Source of the DNA: Gilliamella sp. Choc4-2
Lineage (GTDB): Bacteria; Pseudomonadota; Gammaproteobacteria; Enterobacterales; Orbaceae
Assembly: GCF_001690355.1 (NCBI RefSeq)
Contig: NZ_LZHG01000033.1
Location: 62,001 to 126,000, forward strand
DNA length: 64,000 nucleotides
Direction of reading: 5' to 3'
This document shows positions 9,264-20,601 of this stretch, piece after piece. The notes below the pieces were generated by a model. That model searched no databases and was not told the DNA's origin. It worked only from the letters and a program-made list of their open reading frames with translations. Each line of letters begins with the position of its first letter. Position 1 is the stretch's first letter. A program made the translations under genes and the position numbers.

Positions 9264-10982
9264 TTATAATTCAGTCCCTAAACCGATATAGATATGAATA
9301 GAACCAGTATCTTTTCGATTTAGCGGTGTGGCTAAATCAAATTTTATTGGTCCAACTGGTGAAGCCCAACGAACACCAATCCCCGTACCTGTATAAAATT
9401 TACTTTTATCGACTTTATCAATTGCCTCGCCGGTATCGGCAAAAAAAGCCATCCACCAAGGTCCTGTTAAATTATATTGGTATTCCAGCGAGCCAGTAAT
9501 CAACTTAGATGCACCTTTTAATTTTCCTTTCTTATCTTCAGGCGAGATAGATTGGTAACTGTAACCACGAATGCTGCGATCGCCACCAGCAAAAAACCTA
9601 AATGATGGTGGAACGCGGTTAAAATTGCTTGCTTGTATTATGCCGAAATTACCACGGGCAATAAATCTATGGCTATTTTTAATCGAGCGGATCCAAGCTT
9701 GTTGTGCTTCAAAACGAACAAGGTTAATGCTCGAACCTAAAGATTTACTTGCTACCTCAATTGAATAACGTTGAGAGTCACCCCACATTGATAGTAAATT
9801 ACCATCGCTACGAAGCCTAGCAAAACTGATGGAAGGATAATAAAGAAAAGTATTGAAACTGGAATCAGCTTGTGTAAAATCGTCTCGTAAAACATTAAAA
9901 CCGAGTGCGCTTTGCCATCCTTCAAAATTGTCCCAATTTCGGACAATACCAAATGTAACAGAGCGTGATTTTGTATCATTATTATCAATCTTTTTAAAGC
10001 CAGCTTGGATATTATAATAGTATTCAAGTGGTGATTTCTTCATCGGAACTTTATAGCTCAAAGTAACAAATTTTTCAGGAGAGGAAAGTGATAAATTACT
10101 TTGAAAGCTTTGCCCTCGGCTATTAATCCATGGTTTACTCCAACCTATTTTGCTATGAATACCATTATCGGTTGAAAACCCAAGCCCTAAATCCATACTA
10201 TTTTTTTTTCTTGGTGTGGTGATAACATCGATTGGAAGTGATTTATCTGCAGTAACATGAGGAAAGTCGGGAACAACAACAATAGAATTAAACCAGTTAG
10301 TTGATGCAAGACGTCGATTTAATATTGATAGCTTTTCTGCGGTATATTTATCACCTTCTTGAAAAGGCACAATATTTGCTAGGTAATCATCACGGATTTT
10401 TGAGTTATGAAAATTAACTTTACTAAATTTATACCGTTGACCTGTATCAAAATCAATATTCCAAAAAGCTTGATGATAAAAATTTGAAATAGCTAATTGG
10501 TGTACAGTCATATTTGCGTCAAAATACCCTTTTTTTAGGGCTAAATTTTGCAAACTTTTTTTGAAATTTTCATATGTTCCATGATTCAAAACATCCCCAA
10601 TTTTGGGTAAGCCGATTTTAAGTAAATTATTGTAATCTTTGTCTTTTTTTCCTTCACCGATAATGTTGATATTAAGTTGCTCTATTTTGGTTGGCTCGCC
10701 AGCAGAAATATTGACTACCAATGTTTTCGGGTCTGAAACATCGTATTGAAAAGTAGGTGAATAATAACCTAAAGCTTGGAGAGCTTTTTTAGCTTCACTT
10801 TCAAAATAACGTTTAAAATTCGGTGTGTTATCAATTCTATTCGGTGATATCAATGAAGTACGTGCATCAACATTATCTGCAAGTTTCCCTGATAAACCTT
10901 GAATAGATAACTTCATATCAGCAAAACTTGATGCTGAAGCTATTATTAACAGTAAACACAGTGAACAGGAATATCGTAACAC
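9264..10982 (-). CDS. tamA: Outer-membrane translocation and assembly module protein TamA
   Basis: A 572-residue Omp85-family outer-membrane protein. Seen: an N-terminal signal peptide (cleavage likely near residue 21, after SASSFA), POTRA domains over about residues 25-260, and a C-terminal 16-strand barrel containing FFAGGDRSIRGYSYQSI (the Omp85 RGY motif) and GTGIGVRWASPVGPIKFDLATPL. It is cotranscribed with tamB. Confidence 0.95.
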   Translation of the reverse strand: MLRYSCSLCLLLIIASASSFADMKLSIQGLSGKLADNVDARTSLISPNRIDNTPNFKRYFESEAKKALQALGYYSPTFQYDVSDPKTLVVNISAGEPTKIEQLNINIIGEGKKDKDYNNLLKIGLPKIGDVLNHGTYENFKKSLQNLALKKGYFDANMTVHQLAISNFYHQAFWNIDFDTGQRYKFSKVNFHNSKIRDDYLANIVPFQEGDKYTAEKLSILNRRLASTNWFNSIVVVPDFPHVTADKSLPIDVITTPRKKNSMDLGLGFSTDNGIHSKIGWSKPWINSRGQSFQSNLSLSSPEKFVTLSYKVPMKKSPLEYYYNIQAGFKKIDNNDTKSRSVTFGIVRNWDNFEGWQSALGFNVLRDDFTQADSSFNTFLYYPSISFARLRSDGNLLSMWGDSQRYSIEVASKSLGSSINLVRFEAQQAWIRSIKNSHRFIARGNFGIIQASNFNRVPPSFRFFAGGDRSIRGYSYQSISPEDKKGKLKGASKLITGSLEYQYNLTGPWWMAFFADTGEAIDKVDKSKFYTGTGIGVRWASPVGPIKFDLATPLNRKDTGSIHIYIGLGTEL

Positions 10983-11000
10983 ATATACCTCGTGTATTAT

Positions 11001-11540
11001 TTAGGATTCAAGTAATGTGACATGTCCAATATAAGGTAAGTGACGATAATGTTGTGCATAATCAATGCCATAGCCAACAACAAATTCATCAGGGATTGAA
11101 AATCCAATATATTTAACATGTACATCGACTTCACGTCGAGATGGCTTATCAAGCAAAGTACAAATTTCAATACTACGCGGATGTCGTAATTTTAAAATAG
11201 CCATGATTTTGCTAAGTGTATTACCTGTATCTATAATATCTTCAACGATTAATACGTCTTTACCACAGATATCTTCATCCAAATCTTTAAGGATTTTAAC
11301 ATCACGATTACTTATTACTGTATTACCATAACTTGATGCTGTTATAAAATCAACTTCATGCCCAACGGAAATCGCGCGACTTAAATCTGCCATAAAAATA
11401 AAGGAACCACGTAAAAGCCCAACTAAAATTAGTTCATTTTGACTGTTTTTATAATTTTGGCTAATTTCTTGACCAAGTTGTATAACTCGTTTTTGGATAT
11501 CATCCGTCGATATCATCATTTTTAATATGTGTTTTTTCAT
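11001..11540 (-). CDS. hpt: Hypoxanthine phosphoribosyltransferase
   Basis: A 179-residue purine-salvage enzyme that converts hypoxanthine (or guanine) and PRPP to IMP (or GMP). Seen: [13 protein letters not shown], the PRPP-binding motif [23 protein letters not shown] and the C-terminal [20 protein letters not shown] block, near-identical in pattern to E. coli Hpt. The first ATG gives a length equal to the family. Located 18 bp upstream of tamA in the same direction. Confidence 0.95.
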   Translation of the reverse strand: MKKHILKMMISTDDIQKRVIQLGQEISQNYKNSQNELILVGLLRGSFIFMADLSRAISVGHEVDFITASSYGNTVISNRDVKILKDLDEDICGKDVLIVEDIIDTGNTLSKIMAILKLRHPRSIEICTLLDKPSRREVDVHVKYIGFSIPDEFVVGYGIDYAQHYRHLPYIGHVTLLES

Positions 11541-11676
11541 TAATAATGCTCAAACTAACTTTTAAAAAATTAAACTAGATTTTAACAATTTTTGCTGATA
11601 AAAAGAATAAGTGAAGAAGTTTTTTATCTTATGTTTTAATAATTTGATTAGAATAATCCTGTTTTAGAACAGGCAT

Positions 11677-13048
<1,372 letters not shown>

Positions 13049-13130
13049 TTATAGCGGAAAATAAATAACTTATACATGCTTGTTACAGGTAATATTTAAC
13101 ACTTTCTTTCTAAACCTAAAATAATTAAGT

Positions 13131-13157
13131 CAAAAAAATGGACGCTAATTGCGTCCA
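13131..13157 (-). terminator. Rho-independent terminator of fklB
   Basis: A perfect 7-bp stem TGGACGC/GCGTCCA with a 5-base loop (13139-13157). On the minus strand it is followed by seven T residues (A run at 13132-13138). It lies 20 bp after the fklB stop and separates fklB from dapB. Confidence 0.85.
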
Positions 13158-13176
13158 CTATGATCTTTTAATCACT

Positions 13177-13788
13177 CTATAGTACTTTTAATAATTCAAC
13201 ATCAAAAATTAATGCACTATATGGTGGAATTGATGCACCAGCACCTTGAGCACCATAGGCTAATTCTTGAGGAATATATAAACGCCATTTTGAACCTTCA
13301 GGCATAAGTTGTAACGCTTCCACCCAGCCTTTAATCACTCCATTGACTGGAAATTCAGCAGGTTGTCCACGTTCAACAGAACTATCAAATACGGTACCAT
13401 CAATTAGTTGCCCCGTATAATGAACTTGTACGCTATCTGTTGCTTTCGGTAATGTGCCATTGCCTTGTTTGATGATTTCGTATTGTAAACCTGATTCAGT
13501 CGATTTAATGCCATCTTTTTTGATATTTTCTGCTAGAAAATCTTTACCTGTTTGAGCAATTTTTTCTGCTTGCTTGGCCTTTTCTTTGGTAGCTTGTTCA
13601 TGCACATGGCGTAATGCTTCATGTAATTCTTGTAATGGCAGAGCCGGTTGATTACCCGATAATACGTCTTCTATCGCTAATTTTAACGCATTAAGTTCTA
13701 AATTGTTTAATCCAGATTCTTTTAATTGCTGTCCAATTTGTAAGCCGATAGCATAACTTGCTTTTTGTTCTATTGTTTCTAGTTTCAT
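13177..13788 (-). CDS. fklB: FKBP-type peptidyl-prolyl cis-trans isomerase FklB
   Basis: 203 residues. Seen: an N-terminal dimerisation region ([14 protein letters not shown]), a helical linker, and a C-terminal FKBP domain from about residue 100 ([59 protein letters not shown]). No clear signal peptide, so a cytoplasmic FklB is more likely than periplasmic FkpA. Single gene with its own terminator. Confidence 0.9.
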   Translation of the reverse strand: MKLETIEQKASYAIGLQIGQQLKESGLNNLELNALKLAIEDVLSGNQPALPLQELHEALRHVHEQATKEKAKQAEKIAQTGKDFLAENIKKDGIKSTESGLQYEIIKQGNGTLPKATDSVQVHYTGQLIDGTVFDSSVERGQPAEFPVNGVIKGWVEALQLMPEGSKWRLYIPQELAYGAQGAGASIPPYSALIFDVELLKVL

Positions 13789-13994
13789 TTTGTGCCTTTT
13801 TTGTTAATGGTAATGTTAATCATAATATAATTAAGGTCGTAGATATATAAATAAATGTCAAGCAGTAATTGTAAATTAAAGCTCATGAATGTTGTTTTAT
13901 TAAATAATTTTTAAGAATTGATTATTTTGTGTGGCACTTAAAAAAAATATCAGCGATAATACAACTTTACATGATTTTTTAATGGGTTAAATTA

Positions 13995-14357
13995 ATGCAA
14001 TTTCGTAAATTTGCTGTGCTTTCAATTGTAGCTAGTATTTTATTAAATGGTTGTTCAATGGTTGATACTTTTGTTTACAGGCCAGATATCAATCAAGGTA
14101 ATTATGTAACTCAAGAGTCTATAGATCTGTTAAAAGTTGGTCAAAATAGAGAACAGGTGTTATTTATTATGGGTACACCAATGTTAACTTCTGATTTTGG
14201 TGATAAAGTTTGGTATTATGTATTTCGTCAACAGCCACAGTATGGTGAAATTAGCCAAATAACTTATGCAGTTTATTTTAACGAAAGGGGTATTGTAACT
14301 GACATAAAAAATCACACACTTGATGGCTCAAAATCATTAGAAGAAATGAATAAATAG
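13995..14357 (+). CDS. bamE: Outer-membrane protein assembly factor BamE (lipoprotein)
   Basis: A 120-residue lipoprotein subunit of the BAM complex. Seen: a signal peptide with lipobox LLNGC (lipidated Cys20), then VYRPDINQGNYVTQESIDLLKVGQNREQVLFIMGTPM and VWYYVFRQ, the SmpA/OmlA core. Slightly longer than E. coli BamE (113). Followed by a strong terminator, so it is monocistronic. Confidence 0.95.
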   Translation: MQFRKFAVLSIVASILLNGCSMVDTFVYRPDINQGNYVTQESIDLLKVGQNREQVLFIMGTPMLTSDFGDKVWYYVFRQQPQYGEISQITYAVYFNERGIVTDIKNHTLDGSKSLEEMNK

Positions 14358-14448
14358 GAAATCTCTGATTTATAAAAATGAATTACATTATCACTGAAAA
14401 GGTTTTATGTTCTGATTTTTAACTAACAAAAAATTTAACTGAATAAAC

Positions 14449-14480
14449 TGAAAAACCTCACTATATTACGAGGTTTTTCA
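14449..14480 (+). terminator. Terminator after bamE
   Basis: A perfect 11-bp inverted repeat (TGAAAAACCTC / GAGGTTTTTCA) with a 10-base loop, about 90 bp after bamE. The arms provide A and T runs on both strands, so it could act bidirectionally. The rest of the 330-bp bamE-dusA interval shows only AT-rich DNA that presumably carries the dusA promoter. Confidence 0.8.
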
Positions 14481-14706
14481 TATTTTATAGTCAAAAATAA
14501 ATAAATCATAAAGGAATATTTTCAAATTAATTTGTGAATATCCAAACAGATTCATTATAGGTAATAACCCAAAATATAAGATTTTAACGATAGAAAAATA
14601 TATTATTAATATCCATATTAACTTCTAATATTTCTACTTATTGTATAATAAAAAAGCGGTAGCTAGAATAACTTAATTAAATTAATTCTTGAGGTATTAT
14701 TTTCTT

Positions 14707-15669
14707 GTGAAATCAACATTAAATCGTTTTTCAATAGCCCCAATGCTTGATTGGACTGATAAGCATTGCCGTTATTTCCATCGTATCTTAACCAAACAAA
14801 CTTTACTTTATACCGAAATGGTGACGACTGGCGCTATATTATATGGCAAAGGCGATTATTTAGCGTTCAATTTCGAAGAGCAACCAATCAGCTTACAGCT
14901 AGGAGGTAGCGATCCTAACGGACTTGCTCAGTGTGCAAAATTGGCACAGGAGCGTGGTTATAATGAAATCAACCTAAATATTGGTTGTCCGTCAGATCGA
15001 GTACAAAACGGCATGTTTGGTGCATGTTTAATGAGTAAAGCAGATTTAGTTGCAAAGTGTATTGAACAAATGCAAAACCAAGTTGAAATTCCAGTTACAG
15101 TCAAAACACGAATTGGTATTGACGATTTGGACAGCTATGAGTTTTTGTGTGGTTTTATCGACAAAGTAAAACCCTATACCCAAACCTTTATTGTTCATGC
15201 TCGTAAAGCGTGGTTATCTGGCTTAAGTCCTAAAGAAAATCGTGAGGTACCGCTACTTAATTATGAACGAGTATACCAGCTCAAGCGCGATTACCCTGAA
15301 TTAACTATTGCTATAAACGGTGGAATTAAAACCATTGATGAAATAAAGCGTCATCTACAACATGTTGACGGAGTAATGGTTGGTCGCGAAGCTTATCAAA
15401 ATCCACTTTTACTCACCCAAATAGATTCACGAATTTTTGGTTTAAATACACCAATCATTGACCCTATATCTGCAATTCATGCTCTTTATCCTTATATCGA
15501 ACAACAGTTAACGCAAGGTGCACAATTAAACCATATTATGCGCCATACTTTAGGCATGTTTAATGGATGCAAAGGTGCAAGGCAATGGCGGCGTTCTATT
15601 AGCGAAAATGCTCATAAAAAAGGAGCAGGGATTGAAGTGGTTGAACAGGCTTTAACGTTCATCCAATAA
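14707..15669 (+). CDS. dusA: tRNA-dihydrouridine(20/20a) synthase DusA
   Basis: About 320 residues; FMN enzyme that reduces U20/U20a in the tRNA D-loop. Seen: [31 protein letters not shown], the catalytic-Cys motif [44 protein letters not shown] and the FMN phosphate site INGGIK...[13 protein letters not shown]. These are DusA rather than DusB or DusC hallmarks. GTG at 14707 is preferred, with GAGG at 14691-14694; an upstream TTG (14689) is less likely. Confidence 0.92.
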   Translation: MKSTLNRFSIAPMLDWTDKHCRYFHRILTKQTLLYTEMVTTGAILYGKGDYLAFNFEEQPISLQLGGSDPNGLAQCAKLAQERGYNEINLNIGCPSDRVQNGMFGACLMSKADLVAKCIEQMQNQVEIPVTVKTRIGIDDLDSYEFLCGFIDKVKPYTQTFIVHARKAWLSGLSPKENREVPLLNYERVYQLKRDYPELTIAINGGIKTIDEIKRHLQHVDGVMVGREAYQNPLLLTQIDSRIFGLNTPIIDPISAIHALYPYIEQQLTQGAQLNHIMRHTLGMFNGCKGARQWRRSISENAHKKGAGIEVVEQALTFIQ

Positions 15670-15774
15670 TAACTTATAAAATAGTAATTATTTTCACTTA
15701 ATAGTCGTGATAATTGCAGGTGGTTAATTTGTCGTTATATACTAGTCTACAATTTTCTTAATGGTTTTTATCCA

Positions 15775-17790
15775 GTGCGTTTAAACTCAAGTCAACAAAA
15801 AGCCGTAGAGTATGTATCAGGACCTTGCCTTGTCTTAGCTGGTGCAGGTTCAGGAAAAACTCGCGTTATTATTAACAAAATTACTTACTTAATTCGGGTA
15901 AAAGAATACTTACCTAGGCATATTTTTGCGGTAACTTTTACCAACAAAGCTGCGCGCGAAATGAAAGAACGTATTGCTCACTCATTAAGCAAACAAGAGA
16001 CAAGAGGGCTAAAAATATCAACCTTTCATACATTAGGGCTAGATATTGTTCGAAAAGAATATAAACACCTTGGTATTAAATCTAATTTTTCATTATTTGA
16101 TGATCACGACCAAACGGCATTACTAAAAGAATTAACACAACAATGGTTAGATGGCGATAAAGACCTTATTAACCAACTGCGTGCAACCATATCTAATTGG
16201 AAAAACGATATAGTTGATGCAACTATTGCTATGGCAAGGGCACAAACCAACAAGGAAAAGCTCTTTGCACACTGCTATCAACTTTATGAAAAACAGTTAA
16301 AAGCTTGCAGCATATTAGATTTTGATGATCTTATATTATTGCCAACACTCTTGCTAAAAAATAACGAAGAAGTCCGCGAAAAATGGCAAAATCGCGTACG
16401 TTATTTGTTGGTTGACGAATACCAAGACACCAACACCAGCCAATATGAATTCATTAAATTATTAGTTGGAAACCGTTCTAAATTCACCGTAGTAGGGGAC
16501 GACGATCAGTCCATTTACTCGTGGCGAGGGGCACGCCCACAAAATTTAGTTCACTTAAAACAAGACTTCCCGAAATTAGAAGTGATCAAACTTGAACAAA
16601 ATTATCGATCATCGGGTCGGATTTTAAAAGTGGCGAATATTTTAATCGAAAATAACCCTCACATCTTTGAGAAAAAACTTTTTTCCGAATTGGGTTATGG
16701 TGAAACAATAAGAGTAATATCAGCTGATAACGAAGAGCATGAAGCCGAAAAAGTGGTGAATGATCTAATTGGTCACCATTTTGCGAATAACAGCCAATAT
16801 GGTCAATACGCAATATTATATCGTGGCAATCATCAAGCTCGATTAATTGAAAAAATGTTAATGCAATACCGCATTCCTTATCGAATTTCTGGCGGTACCT
16901 CATTTTTTTCGCGGATTGAAATTAAGGATCTCATGGCTTACTTACGCTTATTAACCAATCCTGATGATGATAATGCTTTTATCCGTATTATCAACACTCC
17001 AAAACGCGAAATAGGTCCTGCAACAATTCAAAAATTAGGTCAATGGGCAAATCATCGAAGTGTTAGTTTATATCAAGCTAGTCATGACATGGGGTTAACT
17101 GAATTCCTTTCAGGAAAACGTATGGAAACTTTGCACACGTTTATCCATTGGTTTGATACACTAATCCAAAAATCCCACAGTGAACCAATGGAAGCTATTC
17201 ATCAACTTCTGCATGGCATACACTATGAAAGTTGGATTTATGAAACATCCCCATCTCCAACGGCAGGGCAAATGCGTATGCGTAATGTTGAACAAATGGT
17301 CAGTTGGTTAAATGACATGTTACAAGGTGATGATATTGATGAGGCTATGAACTTAGAACAAGCAGTAGCGAGATTTACCTTACGTGATATGTTAGAGCGC
17401 AACGAAACCGAAGAAGAATTTGATCAAGTACAACTTATGACTTTACACGCATCAAAAGGGTTAGAATTTCCTTATGTATACCTAGTTGGCATGTCTGAAG
17501 GGCTATTACCACACCAAAACAGTATTGATGAAGACAATATTGAAGAAGAAAGACGTCTAGCTTACGTAGGCATCACCCGCGCACAGCGTGAGCTAACATT
17601 TTCATTTAGTCGTCAACGCAAGCAATTTGGCGAAACTATACATGTTGAACCAAGTCGATTTTTGTTAGAACTTCCACAAGACGACTTAGAATGGCAAAAT
17701 CAAAGAAACGAATTATCCCCTGAAAAGAAAATGCAACAAGGACAAAGCCGACTAGCCATGCTAAAAGCGCAAATTGCTAATGCCAAATAA
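15775..17790 (+). CDS. rep: ATP-dependent DNA helicase Rep
   Basis: A 671-residue superfamily 1A 3'-5' helicase that helps replication forks pass protein blocks. Seen: N-terminal [11 protein letters not shown], Walker A AGAGSGKT at 22-29, motif [23 protein letters not shown] (motif III), [18 protein letters not shown] (motif V) and [13 protein letters not shown] (motif VI). Start is GTG at 15775. Length equals E. coli Rep (673) and it lacks the UvrD-type C-terminus. Confidence 0.95.
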   Translation: MRLNSSQQKAVEYVSGPCLVLAGAGSGKTRVIINKITYLIRVKEYLPRHIFAVTFTNKAAREMKERIAHSLSKQETRGLKISTFHTLGLDIVRKEYKHLGIKSNFSLFDDHDQTALLKELTQQWLDGDKDLINQLRATISNWKNDIVDATIAMARAQTNKEKLFAHCYQLYEKQLKACSILDFDDLILLPTLLLKNNEEVREKWQNRVRYLLVDEYQDTNTSQYEFIKLLVGNRSKFTVVGDDDQSIYSWRGARPQNLVHLKQDFPKLEVIKLEQNYRSSGRILKVANILIENNPHIFEKKLFSELGYGETIRVISADNEEHEAEKVVNDLIGHHFANNSQYGQYAILYRGNHQARLIEKMLMQYRIPYRISGGTSFFSRIEIKDLMAYLRLLTNPDDDNAFIRIINTPKREIGPATIQKLGQWANHRSVSLYQASHDMGLTEFLSGKRMETLHTFIHWFDTLIQKSHSEPMEAIHQLLHGIHYESWIYETSPSPTAGQMRMRNVEQMVSWLNDMLQGDDIDEAMNLEQAVARFTLRDMLERNETEEEFDQVQLMTLHASKGLEFPYVYLVGMSEGLLPHQNSIDEDNIEEERRLAYVGITRAQRELTFSFSRQRKQFGETIHVEPSRFLLELPQDDLEWQNQRNELSPEKKMQQGQSRLAMLKAQIANAK

Positions 17791-17975
17791 GTTACAATAT
17801 TTCAAATAATAGTAGTAATAGCATTTTTATTATAAAAAACTAACTAAAATACGAAAAAATAAGGTATATTGATGATATTTTGTTAATACAAACTGATAAA
17901 TTATCAAAAATCATTGACGGATCAAAATAGCTTTATATAATACTCGGCGTATAGTCAACAAATCATATCTATCAT

Positions 17976-18052
17976 GTCTCCTTAGCTCAGCTGGATAGAG
18001 CAACGGCCTTCTAAGCCGTAGGTCACAGGTTCGAATCCTGTAGGGGACACCA
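17976..18052 (+). tRNA. tRNA-Arg (anticodon TCT)
   Basis: 77 nt with encoded CCA. Acceptor GTCTCCT pairs with AGGGGAC; D-arm CTCA...AGAG; anticodon stem ACGGC/GCCGT around the loop CTTCTAA (anticodon TCT); T-arm ACAGG-TTCGAAT-CCTGT. It reads AGA codons. Decayed phage DNA begins right behind it, consistent with use of the tRNA as an old integration site. Confidence 0.97.
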
Positions 18053-18255
18053 TTAAAACCCAAGGTAATCAATTATTTACAGTTGTAGAATTCAATGCTT
18101 GATATTATTTTTATATTCTTCAGTTAATTCTTTGTTATACATTTTTAATCCCCAATTTGTTTTATCTATTTCAATGACGACAATATAACTCTCATCAAAA
18201 AAGTTAGTTTTTTACTAGCTACTTTATTAAATTTTCACAATAAAAACGCATAATG

Positions 18256-18517
18256 ATGCAAAATCTCAAATTCTAGATTTATCAGCTGAATTACGAGGTT
18301 AAACAATTAAATTAATTGAAAAACTGGAGCAGTTTGGGAAAATGCAAATGCTACATAGTAAATCATTAGGTGGTGGGTTATTTGAATTACGAGCGTTAGA
18401 GAGCAATAATATAGCTAGAACTATTTATATATATCAAAAAAAGTAATTTTTATTTTACATGCTTTTGTTAAAAAAACACTAGCTGGCGCATTACAAATAG
18501 CACGTAAACGACTATAG
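18256..18517 (+). pseudogene. Decayed HigB/Gp49-like toxin gene
   Basis: Reading + gives DLSAELRG, a stop, then TIKLIEKLEQFGKMQM, SKSLGGGLFELRALE and ARTIYIYQKK, a second stop, and after a shift ILHAFVKKT...ALQIARKRL. This is the order of a phage Gp49/HigB-type RelE-superfamily toxin. An in-frame stop and a frameshift make it inactive. It lies directly before an antitoxin remnant. Confidence 0.65.
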
Positions 18518-18518
18518 G

Positions 18519-18667
18519 AGATGATTAACGATAAGTAAAAAAGTACAACATTTAGTTAAATCAAACAGCATGCGCTCGCAGATCCAGTTGCACAGGCTGC
18601 GTATGATGAAGCAGAAAATGAGTGGAAATTAAGTGAATTATTGCTGGCAGCGAGAGAATATGCATAA
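18519..18667 (+). pseudogene. Remnant of the paired HigA-like antitoxin
   Basis: Only a fragment is readable: after several early stops, ADPVAQAAYDEAENEWKLSE followed by LLLAAREYA and a stop. This matches the N-terminal part of Xre-type antitoxins that follow Gp49-like toxins; the helix-turn-helix domain is missing. Confidence 0.5.
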
Positions 18668-18824
18668 CTACCTCAAACTGAGCTAGCACCACTAAATACA
18701 AATATAAAAACGATTTTAAAATATTTAAGCGGGTGTAATGTAAAAATGAATATGAATTTATCTACACTATAAACTATATAAAAAATAATCACACAGTAGT
18801 AAAAAAGCTTTTAATTTATTTTGC

Positions 18825-19255
18825 GAGCAATTGATTATTATTTTTCCTGCATCATCCGCAGTTTTGAAAGATGAAAACTCAAGGAAAGCCTTCAAGCAGC
18901 AATGGCTATAAGCATTCAAGGAAAACGGAATAACTAAACTGGAATATTTGCGAGCGGGGCTAAAAGTGGCTAGAGCGCAAAATAACGACTTTTTACCGTC
19001 TACAGGTAAATTTATTGGGTGGTGTAAGCAAGGAATATCTGAACAGATAAGACCACACCAGCGGAACTAATTAGGATGTTAATGGGTTTTAGCGCTCAAA
19101 GGGGAATTATAGAGGCTGAGAATTACCCGTTTTCAAATAACGCTTGTTATTGGCTAGTTACAGATTTGATGAGTGAATCGAGAGAGTATTTTATCTAAAA
19201 AGATTTATTGGAACAAACTCGTATAGCGTTATCAGAAATGACAAAAAATTATTAA
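18825..19255 (+). pseudogene. Lambda P-like phage replication protein pseudogene
   Basis: Conceptual reading gives EQLIIIFPASSAVLKDE...KAFKQQWL, a stop, AFKENGITKLEYLRAG, LKVARAQNNDFLPSTG and KFIGWCKQG. After a frameshift it continues TPAELIRMLMGFSAQRG...NNACYWLVTDLMSESREYF, a stop and KDLLEQTRIALSEMTKNY. The pattern is that of lambdoid replication protein P, the DnaB loader. At least two in-frame stops and one frameshift are present. It is a relic of a lambda-type prophage unrelated to the Mu-like prophage in this window. Confidence 0.7.
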
Positions 19256-19734
19256 TGGGGGAGAAATATCGAAACAAGTTAAACGAATTAGTAGTGAGCC
19301 AATTTCTATAACGCTAACGCGAAAAGAATCATTTAATTGAATACAAGAAATTAAGCGCAAGTGTTGATTTGCATATAATCATTAGTAGCTAGATACAAAC
19401 AGCGGTAAGTTTATCTAGACGTTATCTGATAACTATATCAAAATTAAAATTAAAATGATTTTACCTTATAACAAGATTTTATTGCGAAACAGCATAGCGA
19501 TGAATATGTGATTATTAGCTAATATGGGACAATTAGTAAAAAAATTACTATTGTTAAAGAAAATCATTAATCATTTGATATGACCAGAATTTTAATGTTA
19601 ATCTAACAATTAGTAAGCTTATGGTATTGGTTTTATCCATTAATATAGGTGAGATAATTCTATACTTGAGTTTTAATTTTACTGTATATTTGCTATATAT
19701 GTTGAGTTATTTCATCTATTAGGAATCAGGTCAT

Positions 19735-20208
19735 ATGATTTTAGGTAATATCAATCATTTAGCTTTAATCCCTTATTTGCCAGCTAAAATAAAACAATCT
19801 ATTGAATATATAAAAGATAATGTAAACCATAACACGCCTGTTGGACGATATGATATTGATGGTGATAATATCTTTTTTATACTGTCTGATAGTACATCAC
19901 GTGATATTGATGAAGCCAATCCTGAATATCATAAAAAATATATTGATGTACAAATTGTTTTAGAAGGGCAAGAGGGGATGGCCGTTAATACATTACCGCC
20001 TTATACCAAAGTAATTGATGATCAAATCGAAACAAATGACATTGCTTTTGTTGAAACGCCTGAAGAAGAAAAATTAATAATTATGCAACAAAATGATTTT
20101 ATTGTTTTTTTTCCTTATGAGGTACATAAGCCTTTATGTTCAATAAAAAAAAATGTTGCAATTGTTCGTAAAGTTGTGGTAAAAATAGCAACTGAAAATT
20201 TTGTTTGA
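19735..20208 (+). CDS. YhcH/YjgK/YiaL family protein
   Basis: A 157-residue protein of the DUF386 cupin-like family (relatives include EbgC and YiaL, linked to sugar or sialic-acid metabolism). Seen: MILGNINHLAL start, VGRYDIDGDNIFFILSDSTSRD, YHKKYIDVQIVLEGQEGM and FFPYEVHKPLC, with the conserved metal-ligand His and Glu residues. It stands alone, so the physiological substrate cannot be deduced. Confidence 0.85.
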   Translation: MILGNINHLALIPYLPAKIKQSIEYIKDNVNHNTPVGRYDIDGDNIFFILSDSTSRDIDEANPEYHKKYIDVQIVLEGQEGMAVNTLPPYTKVIDDQIETNDIAFVETPEEEKLIIMQQNDFIVFFPYEVHKPLCSIKKNVAIVRKVVVKIATENFV

Positions 20209-20217
20209 TGTTTGTTG

Positions 20218-20277
20218 TCAGCATAACAAAAGTTATATTGTACTACTGTGACTGAATGTTATGCTGAGTCTTTTTTA
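20218..20277 (+). terminator. Terminator after the yhcH-like gene
   Basis: A 10-bp stem TCAGCATAAC / GTTATGCTGA with a 30-base loop, followed by GTC and six T residues (20271-20276), starting about 10 bp after the stop codon. Further on (20297-20329) is a pure A/T 12-bp inverted repeat GTTTAATAATAA / TTATTATTAAAC of unknown role. Confidence 0.65.
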
Positions 20278-20536
20278 CTTTCCTTTTCCACTTAGTGTTT
20301 AATAATAATTTAGTTAATTATTATTAAACTTATTATAATCAATCTAGTCTATTCTAATATCGCCAAAGTTATTCGTTAACTTTTATCGAACTTTATTAAT
20401 TTTTATCTTTTTCATGACTTGTATTTACCTATTTTTATGACCATATTAGCTTAATCAGGACTAATAGTTAGACTAAAGGCTTTCTGATAATATATTCTTA
20501 TTGAAGAGTACTTTTGTACTATATTTCATCAGCTAT

Positions 20537-20556
20537 CACTGGTATAATGTACAGTT
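20537..20556 (+). promoter_or_regulatory. LexA box of uvrA
   Basis: CACTGGTATAATGTACAGTT fits the enterobacterial LexA operator CTGT-N8-ACAG with one mismatch in the left half (CTGG). It lies 46 bp upstream of the uvrA start, as expected for an SOS-controlled uvrA promoter. Confidence 0.7.
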
Positions 20557-20601
20557 GGTTTTCACTTTAATTGTTTAAAAAACAAACTTAAGAAGAGATC
20601 T

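Larger units (their letters stand above)
18053..19734. other. Decayed mobile DNA between tRNA-Arg and the yhcH-like gene
   Basis: About 1.7 kb with no intact gene. It holds the toxin-antitoxin and replication P remnants listed separately. Around 19270-19350 there is a short readable stretch (KQVKRISSEPISITLTRKES) that I cannot assign. No integrase and no repeat of the tRNA 3' end was seen. The rest is AT-rich and full of stops on both strands. Confidence 0.6.
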
